DNA of 64,000 bases from Rugalucina vietnamica (GCA_964017185.1 OZ024879.1:44275883-44339882); one strand, 5' to 3'; shown: positions 11,349-22,645, counted from the stretch's first letter. The notes: generated by a model not told the origin, from the letters alone. Made by a program: numbers and translations.

Positions 11349-11637
11349 TACTGATCGTTCCAAGTCGATACTTCTGTGGTGGTTCTTTTTGTTTTATGTC
11401 TTGGTGTTTAAAATATTTTTGTGCTGTTGGCGCCTTATGTATGTTTGCATATTTTTAGTTAAGTTAAGGTAACTGAGTGGCCACCTATTGGGAAAATAGC
11501 TGCTCATTCGGCTTACGAAATGTTTTCATGGTATAAGTACCTGATTGTTAGTTTGGTTTTTTCCCACCTTGGTTTTTGGAGTGGGAGTCTTTTTCTGATT
11601 GCGCCTTTTCCTGATCTTTGCCTACTTGTACTTTTTT
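11349..11637 (+). mobile_element. PLE 3'-end fragment
   Basis: It starts abruptly at ACTGATCGTTCCAAGTCGAT and runs to CCTACTTGTAC, nearly identical to the tail of the 2.9-5.25 kb copy. An unrelated 36 bp follows before the flanking repeat resumes. Confidence 0.85.
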
Positions 11638-11673
11638 CCTTGGCGTCCTTCTCATGATCGCTGCCCCACTTTA

Positions 11674-11816
11674 CAGCTTCGGTATGATCTTAAGTTTTCC
11701 AATCATACACAATTTGAGATACAAGTCGTGATGTTTTTTTTTGTTTGTTTTTTTTTTTTTTTTTTTTTTCATTTTATCAATATAATGTAGTTATTTCGCA
11801 CAATAGATTTTACTTT
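11674..11816 (+). repeat. right flanking repeat of a PLE fragment
   Basis: Second copy of the 11166-11348 repeat, with a shorter T-tract. Confidence 0.75.
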
Positions 11817-12011
11817 TGTGCATATCATATGGCACATAGATGAGTAATTCTTCCTTTGCATTGTTCATCAAAACTTCGCTCTCTGATTGGTCTCTTCATG
11901 CCTCCTCAATTCTAACTATTTGATCATGAGTCATTGCAACTGATTCAAAAACGTTTTGTTACGTCTGCGTCTCTCTCTGTTTACTGTCTGGCTGCAACAT
12001 TTTCGGCTACC

Positions 12012-12970
12012 TCAATGATTAAGGGCGGTTAATGTCTCTCTAGTGAGGAACAAATCTGGTATGACAATTCTGTGAAACATTACCATGACTTCTGGTTTGA
12101 CTTTTTCTTTGCCTGCTCTACGGGGATCAAAATTTAGTTTAGCGTTTCGTTTAGCTTGACGTACTTCGACGTCTGACTTCTTCATACGACTATCTGTTTG
12201 TATGTCCATGTCTTTTATTTTCATAGGCAACACTTGCTTAAGAGCCTGGTTATTCCATTTTGAATTGATTTCAGTACAAGCTGGTTTGTTATATTCATTG
12301 GTCATAGCATATTCTTCCTTGTGGAGAACAGCTGTGACATGATTGCTTGTCTTTCCGTATCCTACACTGCAGCTGCACAAGGCTGTTACAGGTTAACCAT
12401 CTATCATAATTCCAATTCATAGTTCTCGGACTGATCACGCACACTTTGGAAAGGCGTGACTTGCCCTGAGTATAATAATGGTATCCTGATTACTGACAGC
12501 TATCGATTCTCTTGCACTTACAAACCCACTTTTGTAGAACGCGAATGGCATTTTCGTTTTTATATTTTCTGATGCAATCGTTTCCGAATTCCCTGTTATC
12601 TAAAATGCATCCAACCAGTTTCCCTGTTTTAGGGTCACTGAAGAGGCTTAAGTAGCCGAAACCGAGGTTAGGGCATCCCCTTTCTCATAAATATATTCAC
12701 TGCTCTTAAAGGATATCAGTTTTATTATTTGTATTCCCCTAATGCAACGGTGGCCATTGTGAAACATCTTTTATTCCAACAATTGTTTGGTAAGCCTCCG
12801 GATCTTGAATTCCATGTGTTGTTAGCCTTCTCCCATATTCCACCCTTAACTTAGTGTGTTGTTCTTCATAAGAAACTTTCACTGGTATTTGCAACTCCCA
12901 TGCAGTAAAAGCGAGTTCATGCTTAGACCTAGAGCAGCTTAGACTTCTTGGTGCTTAAAAGTCCTCTTAT
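12012..12970 (-). pseudogene. SWIM zinc-finger protein fragment, decayed
   Basis: The minus strand carries two collinear coding pieces. The upstream piece (about 12970-12732) contains HELAFTAWELQIPVKV, GIQDPEAYQTIVG and DVSQWPPLH. The downstream piece (about 12595-12012) contains FYKSGFVSARES, then CSCSVGYGKTSNH, which reads as a SWIM finger (CxCxnCxH) in which the expected third cysteine is an asparagine-neighbouring serine. An NNQALKQVLPMKIKDMDI region follows. I recall similar SWIM proteins in cnidarians and molluscs, often with a YqaJ nuclease domain, which is not seen here. Several in-frame stops and a 100-bp ribozyme-repeat insertion (about 12630-12731) show it is not functional. The open stretch at 12012-12380 alone is 122 codons. 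Confidence 0.65.
12632..12677 (+). ncRNA. hammerhead ribozyme, degenerate copy
   Basis: GGGTCA, then CTGAAGA, a 4-bp stem II (GGCT/AGCC), GAAA and a CCGAGG stem III. The 3' strand of stem I is decayed (GGGCAT where TGGCCC is expected), so self-cleavage is unlikely. It sits inside the SWIM pseudogene. Confidence 0.6.
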
Positions 12971-14360
12971 TCACTTTGTGTCATCTCTAAAAAGTCTTCA
13001 TAAACATGATCCTTTGATCATGTTCATATATGACTCATTCTACGTACAATGTAAATAGTACACAGCAACAGGTTAGTACTGTATATTTACTATACATTTG
13101 GAATGGTACTGTAGTAGACAGGTTTCGTTGTTCACATATCGTCTGCTAATATTATAATATCGAGTTATATAATTGTAAACAATACAATTTAATCAAAACA
13201 GATCTTTTCTTAAAAAAGGTGATTCAATGTGAGGATAATTATTAAAACCATGAAGTAGGAGAATTCAGTTTTAAAATACTAGATAAACAATGAAATCCAT
13301 GGCATAGCCATTGTTAATAGATACCTCATTATGTAAACATGTTAATAATTAATCTTAAATCTTTAAAAAACAGATAATTTTTTCAGAACTTCAAAAGCAT
13401 AATCTTTTCACTAGCATTCACATGTAACAACTGGACAGAAAAGTATAAAATTATGTGTTTATAAACTGGATACGCAGGTTAAATAGGTCAGGTCATCTAG
13501 CAGAATCAGCTTATCAACAGCAGCTGTTGCCCCTGTCATATATGGCGCAAGTTTCTGTGAAATTGTTTATTCGAACCTGTACGACAGAGGTACATAACTA
13601 GTCTGAAGTCAAACGCGCTAGCGACTTAGCTATCCGGGCACCCTACCGATCTATAGTTTTAACGATGTCTTAATAAGCCCCAAGCTTCTTTTGGTGGTTA
13701 AAACCTATGCTTTGACATGCATATTGCCACTCAATTTGTCGGGTTTGGCTTCTAAAGCATGAAATAAATTGATCACAAATTGCTAGATAAAATCTTAAAC
13801 TTCAACGCTTCCGAGGTACAATGTGCCATGTGTCATGGCAATGAACTTTTGGCATTGTCTCTATATAAGTATGGATATTTCCGCTCACATGAGATTTTGT
13901 ATGTGAAAACGACCTTTGGCTAAAGTCATTTTGGCCAATGAAAGGTTAAAATAATATTTACCTTGAATAATTACATAACTTCATTTTTTTTTTTAAATAA
14001 AATGTCTAAATCTACCAATTTTCAGGTCACAGGCTTAAACCCTTTTGAGATTAAAAACTATTGCTTATACTTTTTTCCAATAAAAAAGTGAAATCATATG
14101 TTTTCCAAATTGATCGTGTAGTAAATAGGTCAAAGTCGACTAAAATACCCAAAAGGGCTCCGATGTTATATACAAAATTATGTTGAAAGCCAACTAGAAT
14201 GTTTTAGAGACTGTATGCGTGGCAGCCATCTTGATCAAGCTATCTGAATCATTTATACAAATGTGCTGTCCTCTTCTCAAGGCGGCTGTATATAAAATTT
14301 GACTTTGACTTGCCAATAGATAATGAGGTTTTAATAGGAGGGTTGTCTCTTATTGATGTG
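12971..14360. other. no gene recognised
   Basis: AT-rich sequence without supported genes or recognised repeats. Confidence 0.5.
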
Positions 14361-14446
14361 GCGACCCCCGTGGCTGAGCGGTTAAGAGCGCTGTTTTTTT
14401 AATCACTCGATCATCTCACCGGTGTCTGGTGTGGGTTCGAGCCTCG
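14361..14446 (+). mobile_element. tRNA-derived SINE (family S1), head only
   Basis: A-box-like GTGGCTGAGCGGTTAAGAGC and B-box-like GGTTCGAGCCTCGC are both clear. The family body is absent and unrelated sequence follows. Confidence 0.8.
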
Positions 14447-15294
14447 CACTATATATATCGGGGGATTAAACCATTAACAGTGTAAGAGTAAATCAAACTG
14501 AGCTCTTTGGGCTTTCGCCTTCCTCAGAGTCAATGTGTATTTACAGGTAAAAACTAGAAAAAATGAAAGTAGGTATATAAAAAATGAAACAAAAAGAAAC
14601 AAAAAAAATGCAAAAATACACAAAAATCACATTAAATGTGTCAAAGTTGACACCACCGTATGCTCTACAGTGGGTTTACGACTTAAAATAATTCGATAAA
14701 GCCCAGAATCTGATTGAAAATAGCGAAATGAAGTATAAAGTCAGTTTGTAGCGGTGTGTTTATGTTTCTCGGTAACTGTACGAGCTTTGCAAGCTAAACA
14801 CTCTGGACAACCAAAAGAAAACCAAGGTAATGAGCACAAGCGTGACGAAGACAGAGTAAACAGAGGGCTTATTAAACATGAATGCACATCTCGCTAGAAC
14901 CGCACATGGACTGTGTTGGGAAGGAGAGACTTCTCGCTGCTACATACAAGGTTTCGTTGAAAAATGTCCGCCATTTCTTGATAGTAAAGCGATGGCCGGC
15001 TCATCCTGTTTGTGAGCCGCCAGGCTCACGTGAGCTAAAACAATTCTGGCAGAGTAAATGTAATCAGTTGAGATTCTTGCGCGTGTATTTACGTCAATAT
15101 TGATCGTTAAAATATGTCGCGCACACGGATTTTTCAGTTCTTGTTGGACCATTGACAAAACAGGATCCCGGGCTTCTCCAAAAAACCTCCTCCCGGTTGA
15201 GCCTTCGGGTGCTTCCGGAACAACAAACCCACAAAACAACCTCAAAAACAACCTCATATAGTACTGGTATCGCCCAGAAAAAAAAGTAACATCA
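14447..15294. other. no confident gene; scattered small palindromes
   Basis: It contains an A-rich tract (14560-14640), a small stem (GGCTCA...TGAGCC near 14998-15020) and GC-richer sequence at 15000-15240. A 191-codon minus-strand open frame (14940-15515) crosses into hairpin-element DNA and shows no motif. I do not call it a gene. Confidence 0.5.
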
Positions 15295-15332
15295 AGTTCG
15301 AAAACTTGCCAATGCAATATATACAGAGATAC
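15295..15332 (+). mobile_element. family A terminal-repeat fragment
   Basis: CGAAAACTTGCCAATGCAAT followed by ATACAGAGAT is the left end of the family A element. The rest is missing. Confidence 0.7.
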
Positions 15333-15529
15333 TAAAAACGATCGAGCCCGCGCAAGCGCGGAATTTTTATTTAACATTGGAGCGAAGATGTATTTGCTGA
15401 TGTTGCATGTGTATTCTGTGTTTCTATAACATAATTTTAATATAAATTTTAAAGTAAGGTCGCATTTAGGGAATACGATGTTGATATTTTCATTGACTCG
15501 GTTAGTGGAAGCCATCGATCACCAGTATA

Positions 15530-15816
15530 CATTACGAAAACTTGACCATGCAATATACAGATATTTTTTCAGCTTTAAAAATTGAACATTTTCAGCTGAT
15601 TTGTTTTATATTTTTCTTATTTTGCTCAAAACATAGATTGTGGGTACAAGTTAGAACCGCCTCACCGAGGCGGTCGCCTCACCGAGGCGGTTCTAACGAG
15701 TATCCACAACCTATGTTTTGGAGCAAAAATATAGGTATACCCCTGCATACCCCAGTTTTGCTATATTGAAGTGGGGTTCAAGGGGGTATACATAACACGG
15801 ACATGTTTTCGTGATG
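15530..15816 (+). mobile_element. hairpin MITE family A, copy A2
   Basis: Both terminal repeats are present (CATTACGAAAACTTGACCAT ... ACATGTTTTCGTGATG). The central GC hairpin tip is duplicated (two GCCTCACCGAGGCGG units). The second stem GGGGTATGCAGG / CCAGTTTTGCTATAT is intact. Non-coding. Confidence 0.85.
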
Positions 15817-16540
15817 TCATTTCCGTACAAAGAAAGAATCACATCAAGCTGCATTTAAGATGTTTGGGATGGGAAGAAAATAGTTATTTTAAGTTCATGT
15901 GTCACAGTTTTAATCATTACCCTTCGGTAAAATGCATGGACAAATATATACCTAATATATACAATATATCTTTACTCACAAGCGTTTTTATTTTTATTTT
16001 TATTTTTTTATTTTTTTTTTTTTTTATTTTTTTATTTTTTATTTTTTTTTTTGACGGCTACAATGTATATATGACAAATGGACAAATGGTAAAAATTTTT
16101 TGGTGTCATAGAAAATCTTGGTATTTTAGGGGACAATTGAAAACGCTGGATTTTTTTTTAAATTGAGGTTAGGGATGACAGGGAAGAGCTTATGTTTATG
16201 CGTATAATGCAGATTCCCCCCTCCCCGAACTTGGGCGTCTCGTGTGCACTTCTACGCACCACAGCCACTACAGAGTTTTTGTGTTGACTGATGTGAACTC
16301 AAATGCAGATAACGTACTTTGTCAAAACATTGGATATTACATACATCTTGGTCGAAAAATGTAGGGTATTTGTTGCTGTTTTTATTTTGTGTTGCTTGTG
16401 AATGTGCCATCGCCATCTTTGTGTCGTGTTGTAGACGCTTCTACCAATATGACCAAGGCGAGATTTACTTGTGGCACCCCAGCCACTACAACTGATGTAA
16501 ATTCATTGCACTTTACAGACTGTGCCAAAACGTGGGTATG
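15817..16540. other. no gene; T-rich tract
   Basis: 15986-16053 is a TTTTTA-rich low-complexity tract. The remainder is unassigned. Confidence 0.6.
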
Positions 16541-17047
16541 AAAAGGTACAAGTAGGCAAAGATCAGGAAAAGGCGCAATCAGAAAAAGATACCCACTCCA
16601 AAAACCCGAGGTGTGAAAAAACAAACTAGCAATCAGGTACCTATACCATGAAAACATTTCGTAAGCCGAATGAGCAGCTATTTTCCCAATAGGTGGCCAA
16701 TCAGTTACCTTAACTTAACTAAAAATATGAAAACATACATAAGGCGCCAACAGCACAAAAATATTAAACACTAAGACATTAAACAAAAAGAACCACCACA
16801 GAGGCATCGACTTGGAACGATCAGTAACAAAAAGTTACTGGCGGGCTTAAATCGATTTTACATGGCCATAACCTCACCATCAGCTTCTGCAGTGGTTCAT
16901 AACATTTAGTTAGTTCTTCGGTCCTCGTGGTGAATCTCTAACTAGGCAATGAATACTCAAGAACAAACAAATAAATCATGATAAACATCCTGATGAATCA
17001 AATACCAGGACTCACAGATTCAGTAAGCTGCCGGACGATGGAGATCA
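16541..17047 (-). mobile_element. PLE copy, 3' part (split by a LINE)
   Basis: Reading the minus strand, this is the PLE 3' region from the GGGCAGC..TTACTGAATC block to the terminal GTACAAGTAGG end. It is collinear with 19093-19361 once the LINE is removed, except for about 20 bp lost at the insertion point. Confidence 0.85.
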
Positions 17048-19092
17048 CTTAAGATAAGATAAGATAAGAAAATTTATTTTAAGACGGCATGACAGCACAT
17101 AACAATAAACATAAGCTCTAATGAGCTTTTGACCGTCTAAAACATGCAATCTAGCTACAGAATTAATTTAATGTCTAAGATATGAAAACATTATTACATA
17201 CAACATACAAGGACCTGAAATATAGATAAAATTAGTATTTTATGTAAAAATGAGAAACATTTAATACTAGATCTTAAGACAATAGACATATCAGAGTATA
17301 AAAATATCAAAATAAATATTACTTTATATATGAAAATATACTATAATTTTGGAAAAAATAATTTCAGCAAATGTATTAATTAAGAAAATTGCACTTAATA
17401 AGACAATGACTAACAACACTCATAATGCATACTGCTGCCCTTCCCTGCTGTACGGGCAGTCCACACGAGCACAGGAAAGACAGCAGCAACATTATCACAG
17501 ATACTTTTGAATATAATCAAACTGGTAAGACGTATAAAATTTAAACATAATGTAACTGAAATTCAATTAAAATTTAAACAGAAACACTGAAACTGACAAA
17601 CTCAGAACATTAAAACAATAATTTAGAACATGAAAACAAATGAAATAAAAAAATAATAAACAGGACAGTACATACTTTCATAAAGCAGCAGACAGTACCA
17701 ATGGAAGCAGCTACCTACACATATTACATTTGCATTCCTCGCCATTCCAATTTGAAATTAGGGATTTAAATTGATTAAAATTGCTAACTTTTCTAAACTC
17801 ATCTGGGAAGCTGTTCCATAAGACTGCTGCTGCATAACTGAAACTCTTCTTACCATACTTTGTGGTGCGGACTCTTGGGACCTGTAAAATATGATTATAC
17901 CTAAAATTATATGTATTGTTATCTCTAAGTTTAACCAAGTTTGATAAGACGGGTGGTGACATGCTGTTTAAAATCTTAAAAGTTTCTAATGCTATTGTAC
18001 GGAGTCTTCTCACATGAAGGGTGGGAATTTTAGCCTTATCTAGAAGTTCCTCATTTGAAGAGTTAAAATCATCGTATACAAACCGCAGGGCACGCTCCTG
18101 AATTTTCTCTAATTTTCTTGAGTTACTCTCGTTACAAAAATGCCAGGCTAGAGGGCAATAATTAAAATTAGATAAAATAAAAGTGTAAAATATAGTAAGT
18201 TTGTTCAATCTGGTTAAAAATGGACTTAGCCTCTTTAAGACATTTACCTGCTGACCCGCCTTTCTACACAGATTACTTATATGCTGATCAAAATTTAATT
18301 TATAATCTATATCAATCCCTAAGAGTTTAACAACTTCTTCACATTTGATATCAACATCAGAATTTTTTATAACCAGATTTTTCTCATAAGTTCTTTCTCC
18401 GGCAGCAATGACTTGGAATTTTTCGGGGTTGGCTTGCATACAATTATCATGAAACCATTTAATCAATATTTGACTTTCTGACTGAAGTACTTGAATAAGC
18501 CTATCAAAATCAGGACAACAGAAGGATACAGTATTATCATCAGCGTAGTTATAGAGTGTTCCGTGTTCAATAAAATAAAATATATCATTTATAAAAACGT
18601 TAAAAAGGTAAAGGTCCTAAAATTGAGCCTTGGGGAACACCTTTCTTTATCTCAGACCAGCTACTAACAATATTATTCAGTTTAACTTGCTGTTTTCTAC
18701 CTGATAAATAACTATTTAAAAGTTTAACTGCATCATCTTTCAAACCATATGCCGATAGTTTACATAGCAGAATGTCATGCGGTAGGCAGTCAAATGCTTT
18801 TGACAAATCCATTAACACAGCTGCAACATATTCATTTCTATCCAAAGCCCCCCTCCAGTCCTCTAGCAGTCTTAACAATGTCGTTTGGCATCCATGACCC
18901 TTCCTAAAAGCACACAGATATTGATCAAAGATCCCATCAAAATATGCACTAAGTTGTTCTGAGAGAACCTTTTCATATATTTTTGATATTGTTGTGAGAA
19001 CGCTTACTGGACGAAAATTTGATTTTTCCATCGGATCATTTTTCTTATGTAGAGGAGCTAATTGTGCACGCTTTAAATTTTCAGGGAAGCAA
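17048..19092 (-). mobile_element. 5'-truncated LINE inserted in a PLE
   Basis: On the minus strand the insert ends in a short tandem tail (CTTAT-type units, 17048-17069), as in many CR1/L2-type non-LTR elements. Its 5' end breaks inside the RT coding region at 19092. About 660 bp of AT-rich 3' untranslated sequence (17070-17710) follows the RT stop. PLE sequence resumes directly on both sides. Confidence 0.85.
17711..19092 (-). pseudogene. non-LTR (CR1/Jockey-type) reverse transcriptase, one frameshift
   Basis: Open from the truncation point: FPENLKRAQLAPLHKK, NFRPVSVL, AFRKGHGCQTTLL, motif A VLMDLSKAFDCLPHDIL, motif B KKGVPQGSILGPL, then a frame break at about 18600-18608 that a single extra base in the CCTTTAC run would explain. 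The next frame continues FNVFINDIFYF, motif C YADD (18536-18547) and a long thumb/C-terminal region rich in RKLEKIQERALRFVYDD-type motifs. It ends with a CKCNMCR tail at 17711. These are classic fingers/palm motifs of LINE RTs. The clade is a best guess. The endonuclease half is gone by truncation, so the copy is dead although young-looking. Confidence 0.88.
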
Positions 19093-19361
19093 ACTAACTC
19101 CGGAGCAAAAGAAAAACATCAGTTGGACCCCGGTGGGCCAAGCAACAGACAAGAAGCTCCGGCCCCAACAAACTTAAATGAAAAGCTTTAAGTCGGGGCC
19201 ATCATAGAGTCTGACGCCCGACCCACCGGCGTGCTATTAAAGAAGGCAGCGTAGTTATCAACCATGATTGGGTTAATAACTGAGCATACAGACTGTCGTG
19301 TACATTCAAGTTATAACCTATACGTCTGTGTCGTGTTATGATTTTTCTAAACTGAAAAGAA
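19093..19361 (-). pseudogene. PLE RT C-terminal fragment and start of the 3' region
   Basis: The reverse complement matches the last codons of the PLE RT (ITRYRRIGYKLNV-like) and the GTCGGGC..GCCCCGAC structured stop region. This is the upstream half of the PLE split by the LINE. It is truncated at 19361. Confidence 0.8.
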
Positions 19362-19615
19362 AAGATATTACTTCCATGGGAGAGAAACCTGTAAAGAATG
19401 ATGAAGGCCTACTGTCACTACATGAGGATACAAATAAAGAGGCTTGGAAAGAGCATTTTGAGCGTCTCCTAAACGTCGAATTCCCATGGAATCCAGAGGA
19501 CCTCTCAGTGGAAAGCCCATTTGAAGGCCCAAGCGAGCCAATCACCTTGGAGATGATCACAATGGCCATCAACAAGATGGCCTCTGGCAAAGCAGCTGGA
19601 CCATCAGGTATTCAC
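19362..19615 (+). pseudogene. fragment of a second LINE lineage (pre-RT region)
   Basis: An open plus-strand stretch encodes EAWKEHFERLLNVEFPW, EGPSEPITLEMITMAINKM and ASGKAAGPSGI. The KAAGPSGI block and the preceding AWKEHFERLLN helix are typical of the segment just upstream of the RT in LINE proteins. The RT proper is absent, because PLE tail sequence follows within 40 bp. Codons are intact over about 85 residues, so it is a clean fragment rather than decayed. Confidence 0.7.
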
Positions 19616-19653
19616 CATTTTTGTATTATCGGCTGGTTTCCTGCTGACAAGAA

Positions 19654-19840
19654 AAGGTACAAGTAGGCAAAGATCAGGAAAAGGCGCAATCAGAAAGAGA
19701 TTCCCACTCCAAAAACCGAGGTGGGAAAAAACCAAACTAACAATCAGGCACTTATACCATGAAACATATCGTAAGCCGAATGACAAGCTATTTTCCCAAT
19801 AGGTGGCCACTCAGTTACCTTAACTTAACTCTGCAGACTC
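19654..19840 (-). mobile_element. PLE 3'-end fragment, minus
   Basis: Reverse complement of the last 185 bp of the PLE including the terminal CCCACCTC...GAGTGGG hairpin. It abuts a plus-strand PLE piece at 19841. Confidence 0.85.
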
Positions 19841-20280
19841 TATGATGGCCCCGACTTAAAGCTTTTCATTTTAATTGGTTGGGGCCGGAGCTTCTTGTCT
19901 GTTGCTTGGCCCACCGGGGTCCAACTGATGTTTTTCTTTAGCTCCGGAGTTAGTAAGTTATTTGGCGCCCAGGGATCTCCATCGCCGGACAGCTTACTGA
20001 ATCTGTGAGTCCTGGTTTTTGATTCATCAGGATGTTTATCATGATTTATTTGTTTGTTCTTGATGATTCATTTACTAGTTAGAGATTCACCACGAGGACC
20101 GAAGAACTAACTAAATGTTATGAACCACTGCAGAAGCTGAGGGTGAGGTTACGGCCGTGTAAAATCGATTTAAACCCGCCAGTAACTTTGTGTTACTGAT
20201 CGTTCCAAGTCGATACTTCTGTGGTGGTTCTTTTTGTTTTATGTCTTGGTGTTTAAAATATTTTTGTGCTGTTGGCGCCT
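19841..20280 (+). mobile_element. PLE 3' region fragment, plus
   Basis: It starts at GCAGACTCTATGATGGCCCC and stops at GTTGGCGCC, before the terminal 170 bp. It faces the minus fragment upstream, giving an inverted arrangement. Confidence 0.85.
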
Positions 20281-20289
20281 TTAAATTAA

Positions 20290-20612
20290 AGAATTAAAGA
20301 AGACAGCATAGTTATCAACCATGATTGGGTTAAAAACTAAGCATGCAGACTGTCGCATAACATTCAAGTTATAACCTTTACGTCTGTAACGTGTTATGAT
20401 TTTTCTGAACTGAAAAGAAAAATCATTTTTCCTTTAACTTTCTTAAATTTGTAAACCAAGTCACCATAAAATTCAGGTTCCGAAAGGCCCTCACTTAAAA
20501 GCGTCTTTAACCCAACATTATATATGGAAATCAATTCATAGTGTCTACGATAAAATTTAGAAAAGGTTTTTCGAAGTTTATGATACCGATAGCCCTGTTG
20601 GAGAAGTTTTGC
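20290..20612 (-). pseudogene. PLE RT C-terminal fragment, minus
   Basis: The reverse complement encodes the PLE RT tail (QGYRYHKLRKTFSKFYRRHY..., KTLLSEGLSEPEFYGDLVYK) up to the region just before the stop. It is truncated on both sides. Confidence 0.85.
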
Positions 20613-20627
20613 TGATTTTCTGCTGAC

Positions 20628-20703
20628 AAAAAATCAATATTGGAAAACCAGGTAATCAGAACCCCCCTCAGGTTACCTGTATTTCCAATATTGATTTTTA
20701 AGC
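20628..20703. repeat. 27-bp-arm hairpin
   Basis: The arms AAAAATCAATATTGGAAA and TTTCCAATATTGATTTTT extend with CCAGGTAA/TTACCTG around a 16-nt loop. Near-perfect palindrome with no coding. Confidence 0.85.
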
Positions 20704-20734
20704 TGGGAACCAGCGGATAATGCAAAAATGGTGA

Positions 20735-20962
20735 ATCGTTGCTGAGATGCTGGAAAACCAACAATCTGCTTATGCGAAAGCAAAGACGCAGATCAGCTTC
20801 GTGGTAATCGCGAAGCTCGTCAGCGCCTTTGTTTTCACTACACGGATAGTACAATTCCTCTTCTTTCTAAATAAAAAAATTCAAGCCTCTAGCCATCTTT
20901 TGTGACTGTACATGCCGGTCTGTGTCAGAACTGTTCGAAAATCACATTGTTGGTTTTCCCAC
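20735..20962. mobile_element. foldback element family B, copy 2
   Basis: It has end repeats of the GGAAAACCAACAATNTG type on both sides (about 20751 and 20946), and a central hairpin from AAAGACGCAGATCAGCTTCG with its complement GCGAAGCTCGTCAGCGCC...TTTG. Confidence 0.75.
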
Positions 20963-21024
20963 GAGGCGGTTCAAATTTTGCAGATAAGTTGCTTAGGCCC
21001 AACACCGACACTGTACCTAAAAGT

Positions 21025-21157
21025 ACTGGACTGGTATGACAGTCCACCACCAAACTACACAACTGGTGTGACAGTCCTGCACCAAACTAGTCAACTGGTG
21101 TGACAGTCCACCACCAAACTACTCAACTGGTGTGACGGACTACCACCCAAACTAGTT
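21025..21157. repeat. 40-bp tandem repeat, about 3.4 units
   Basis: Units centred on CTGGTGTGACAGTCCACCAC and CAAACTA recur at about 40-bp spacing. Confidence 0.9.
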
Positions 21158-21321
21158 TCGATTTAGGCTTGAACAGGAGCATTGTTTCATTAATACAGGC
21201 CAATAAAATAGGTGCAATTTTGTTAGTTCTTTTATTAGCTGGTACCGTTGAATGTTTTAAAGGAAGCAGTCTTATTTTATTCCTGTAACAGTATTTGAAG
21301 ATCCAGCTAATATTTATGAGT

Positions 21322-21512
21322 TACCCCCGTGGCATAGCGGTTAACAGAGCACTGTTTCTTAATCAATCAGTCATCTCACCGCTGTGTCTGGTGTGGGTTG
21401 GAGCCCCGCATTGGTCACGTGTGAGACAAGCGAAGTTCTGCTTGCGGGTGTGTCAGGTGTTTTTTCTCGGGGTGTCCCGTTTTCGCCCCATCTGCTGACT
21501 GGCCCGTCTTTA
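21322..21512 (+). mobile_element. tRNA-derived SINE (family S1)
   Basis: A-box-like GTGGCATAGCGGTTAACAGA, B-box-like GGTTGGAGCCCCGC, then the S1 body GCGAAGTTCTGCTTGCGGGT and TTTCTCGGGGTGTCCCGTTT, ending at TGGCCCGTC. Confidence 0.85.
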
Positions 21513-22443
21513 AAAATAATAATACTATTGATTGACATTGACCATTTTTATATCATATATATATTCGGTAGTGTACTTATTTAAATAGTGCATATATCCG
21601 AACTGCCCTACTGAAATCGAGACGAGACAATCAACACACATTGTATTCATACAGACAATCTTTTATTCAGTATAAATCAAGCTCGCCAAGTGCAGGTTAG
21701 CGTAACCTTTGTTGAATCAAAACTATTGTATGCTATGATTTTGAAAGGACTTTTGATATAAATAATACATATATTACATACATTACATGAACATTACTCG
21801 AAATGACATACCTGTTTGTCTGAAATTAACAAGTTAAAGACGTCGACGTATAAAGTTTCACTGAAGATGTGATTCAAACGAACTATTTACCGTCATTGTG
21901 AAACCTTATAAAAGCAACATTTTTGAGTACAGAAATAAGTAACTAAGTATTAATCTTGGTCATGCGGGCTGGTGCGTGCGAACTGAACATTAATGCTTGG
22001 TATGCGATTGAATTAACTTTGTTTAGATATCCTGTTTTAATATGAATTGTTACAAGTGCGAAGCCAAAACTTGCGTTGTGCGACGGTCTGGAGATAAACA
22101 AGAAGTCAATGCACAACATAACATTTCAAACGAGAGTCAACACTTATTGTGGATGGTGAACGCCATTATCTTAATCAGGTGGTTTGCCTTGATTACGTCC
22201 GAATTAGCATCTAGTTCATTTCAGGCCTTTTACGACCCGAAATCGAATCAACAACCTCCTAAGAAGGCGCATAATTACGCTATTTATTAGACCACCGCGG
22301 CTGTAGGTCGTGGTTATCAAAGAGTATGGCGTCAGCTCGATCAGCATGCAATTAAAATACCACGCAAGGAAATTCACTAACAGTACAGTATGTCGCGTCA
22401 CAAGTCTATTTTCTTTGTGTAAATGACACTTAGGTGACACGAC
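21513..22443. other. no gene recognised
   Basis: A possible decayed tRNA-like box pair on the minus strand (about 22225-22310) is the only hint of structure. Confidence 0.45.
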
Positions 22444-22482
22444 GCGCCTGTGATCATGACGGTTCATGATCACAGGCGTTTG
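22444..22482. repeat. 15-bp-arm palindrome
   Basis: CGCCTGTGATCATGA and TCATGATCACAGGCG are separated by about 3 bp. Near-perfect short cruciform. Confidence 0.9.
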
Positions 22483-22645
22483 ACGACAACCGATTTTATT
22501 ATCATCTCACCAATTTAAAGTCCCTCGAGCTCTCTTCCCATTTTGACATAAAGCCAAATATGTTCGATCAAATAATCGTCTTCCAATGTGTTTTGTATCT
22601 ACAATGTCTGAAAAACCGTGCGTCCCAAGGTAACGAGGGCCCATG

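Noticed and set aside
14491-14535. Hammerhead-like CTGAGGA...AAAG on the minus strand
   Set aside because: It has a plausible stem II, but the required GAAA reads CAAA and no stem I partner is found. At best a remnant.
14940-15515. 191-codon minus-strand open frame
   Set aside because: It spans a family A end fragment and palindromic DNA, has no recognisable motif, and is GC-richer than its surroundings, so it is probably fortuitous.
22042-22290. 82-codon frame starting with two cysteine motifs
   Set aside because: No signal peptide, no splice context, and the end overlaps a possible decayed tRNA-like repeat.
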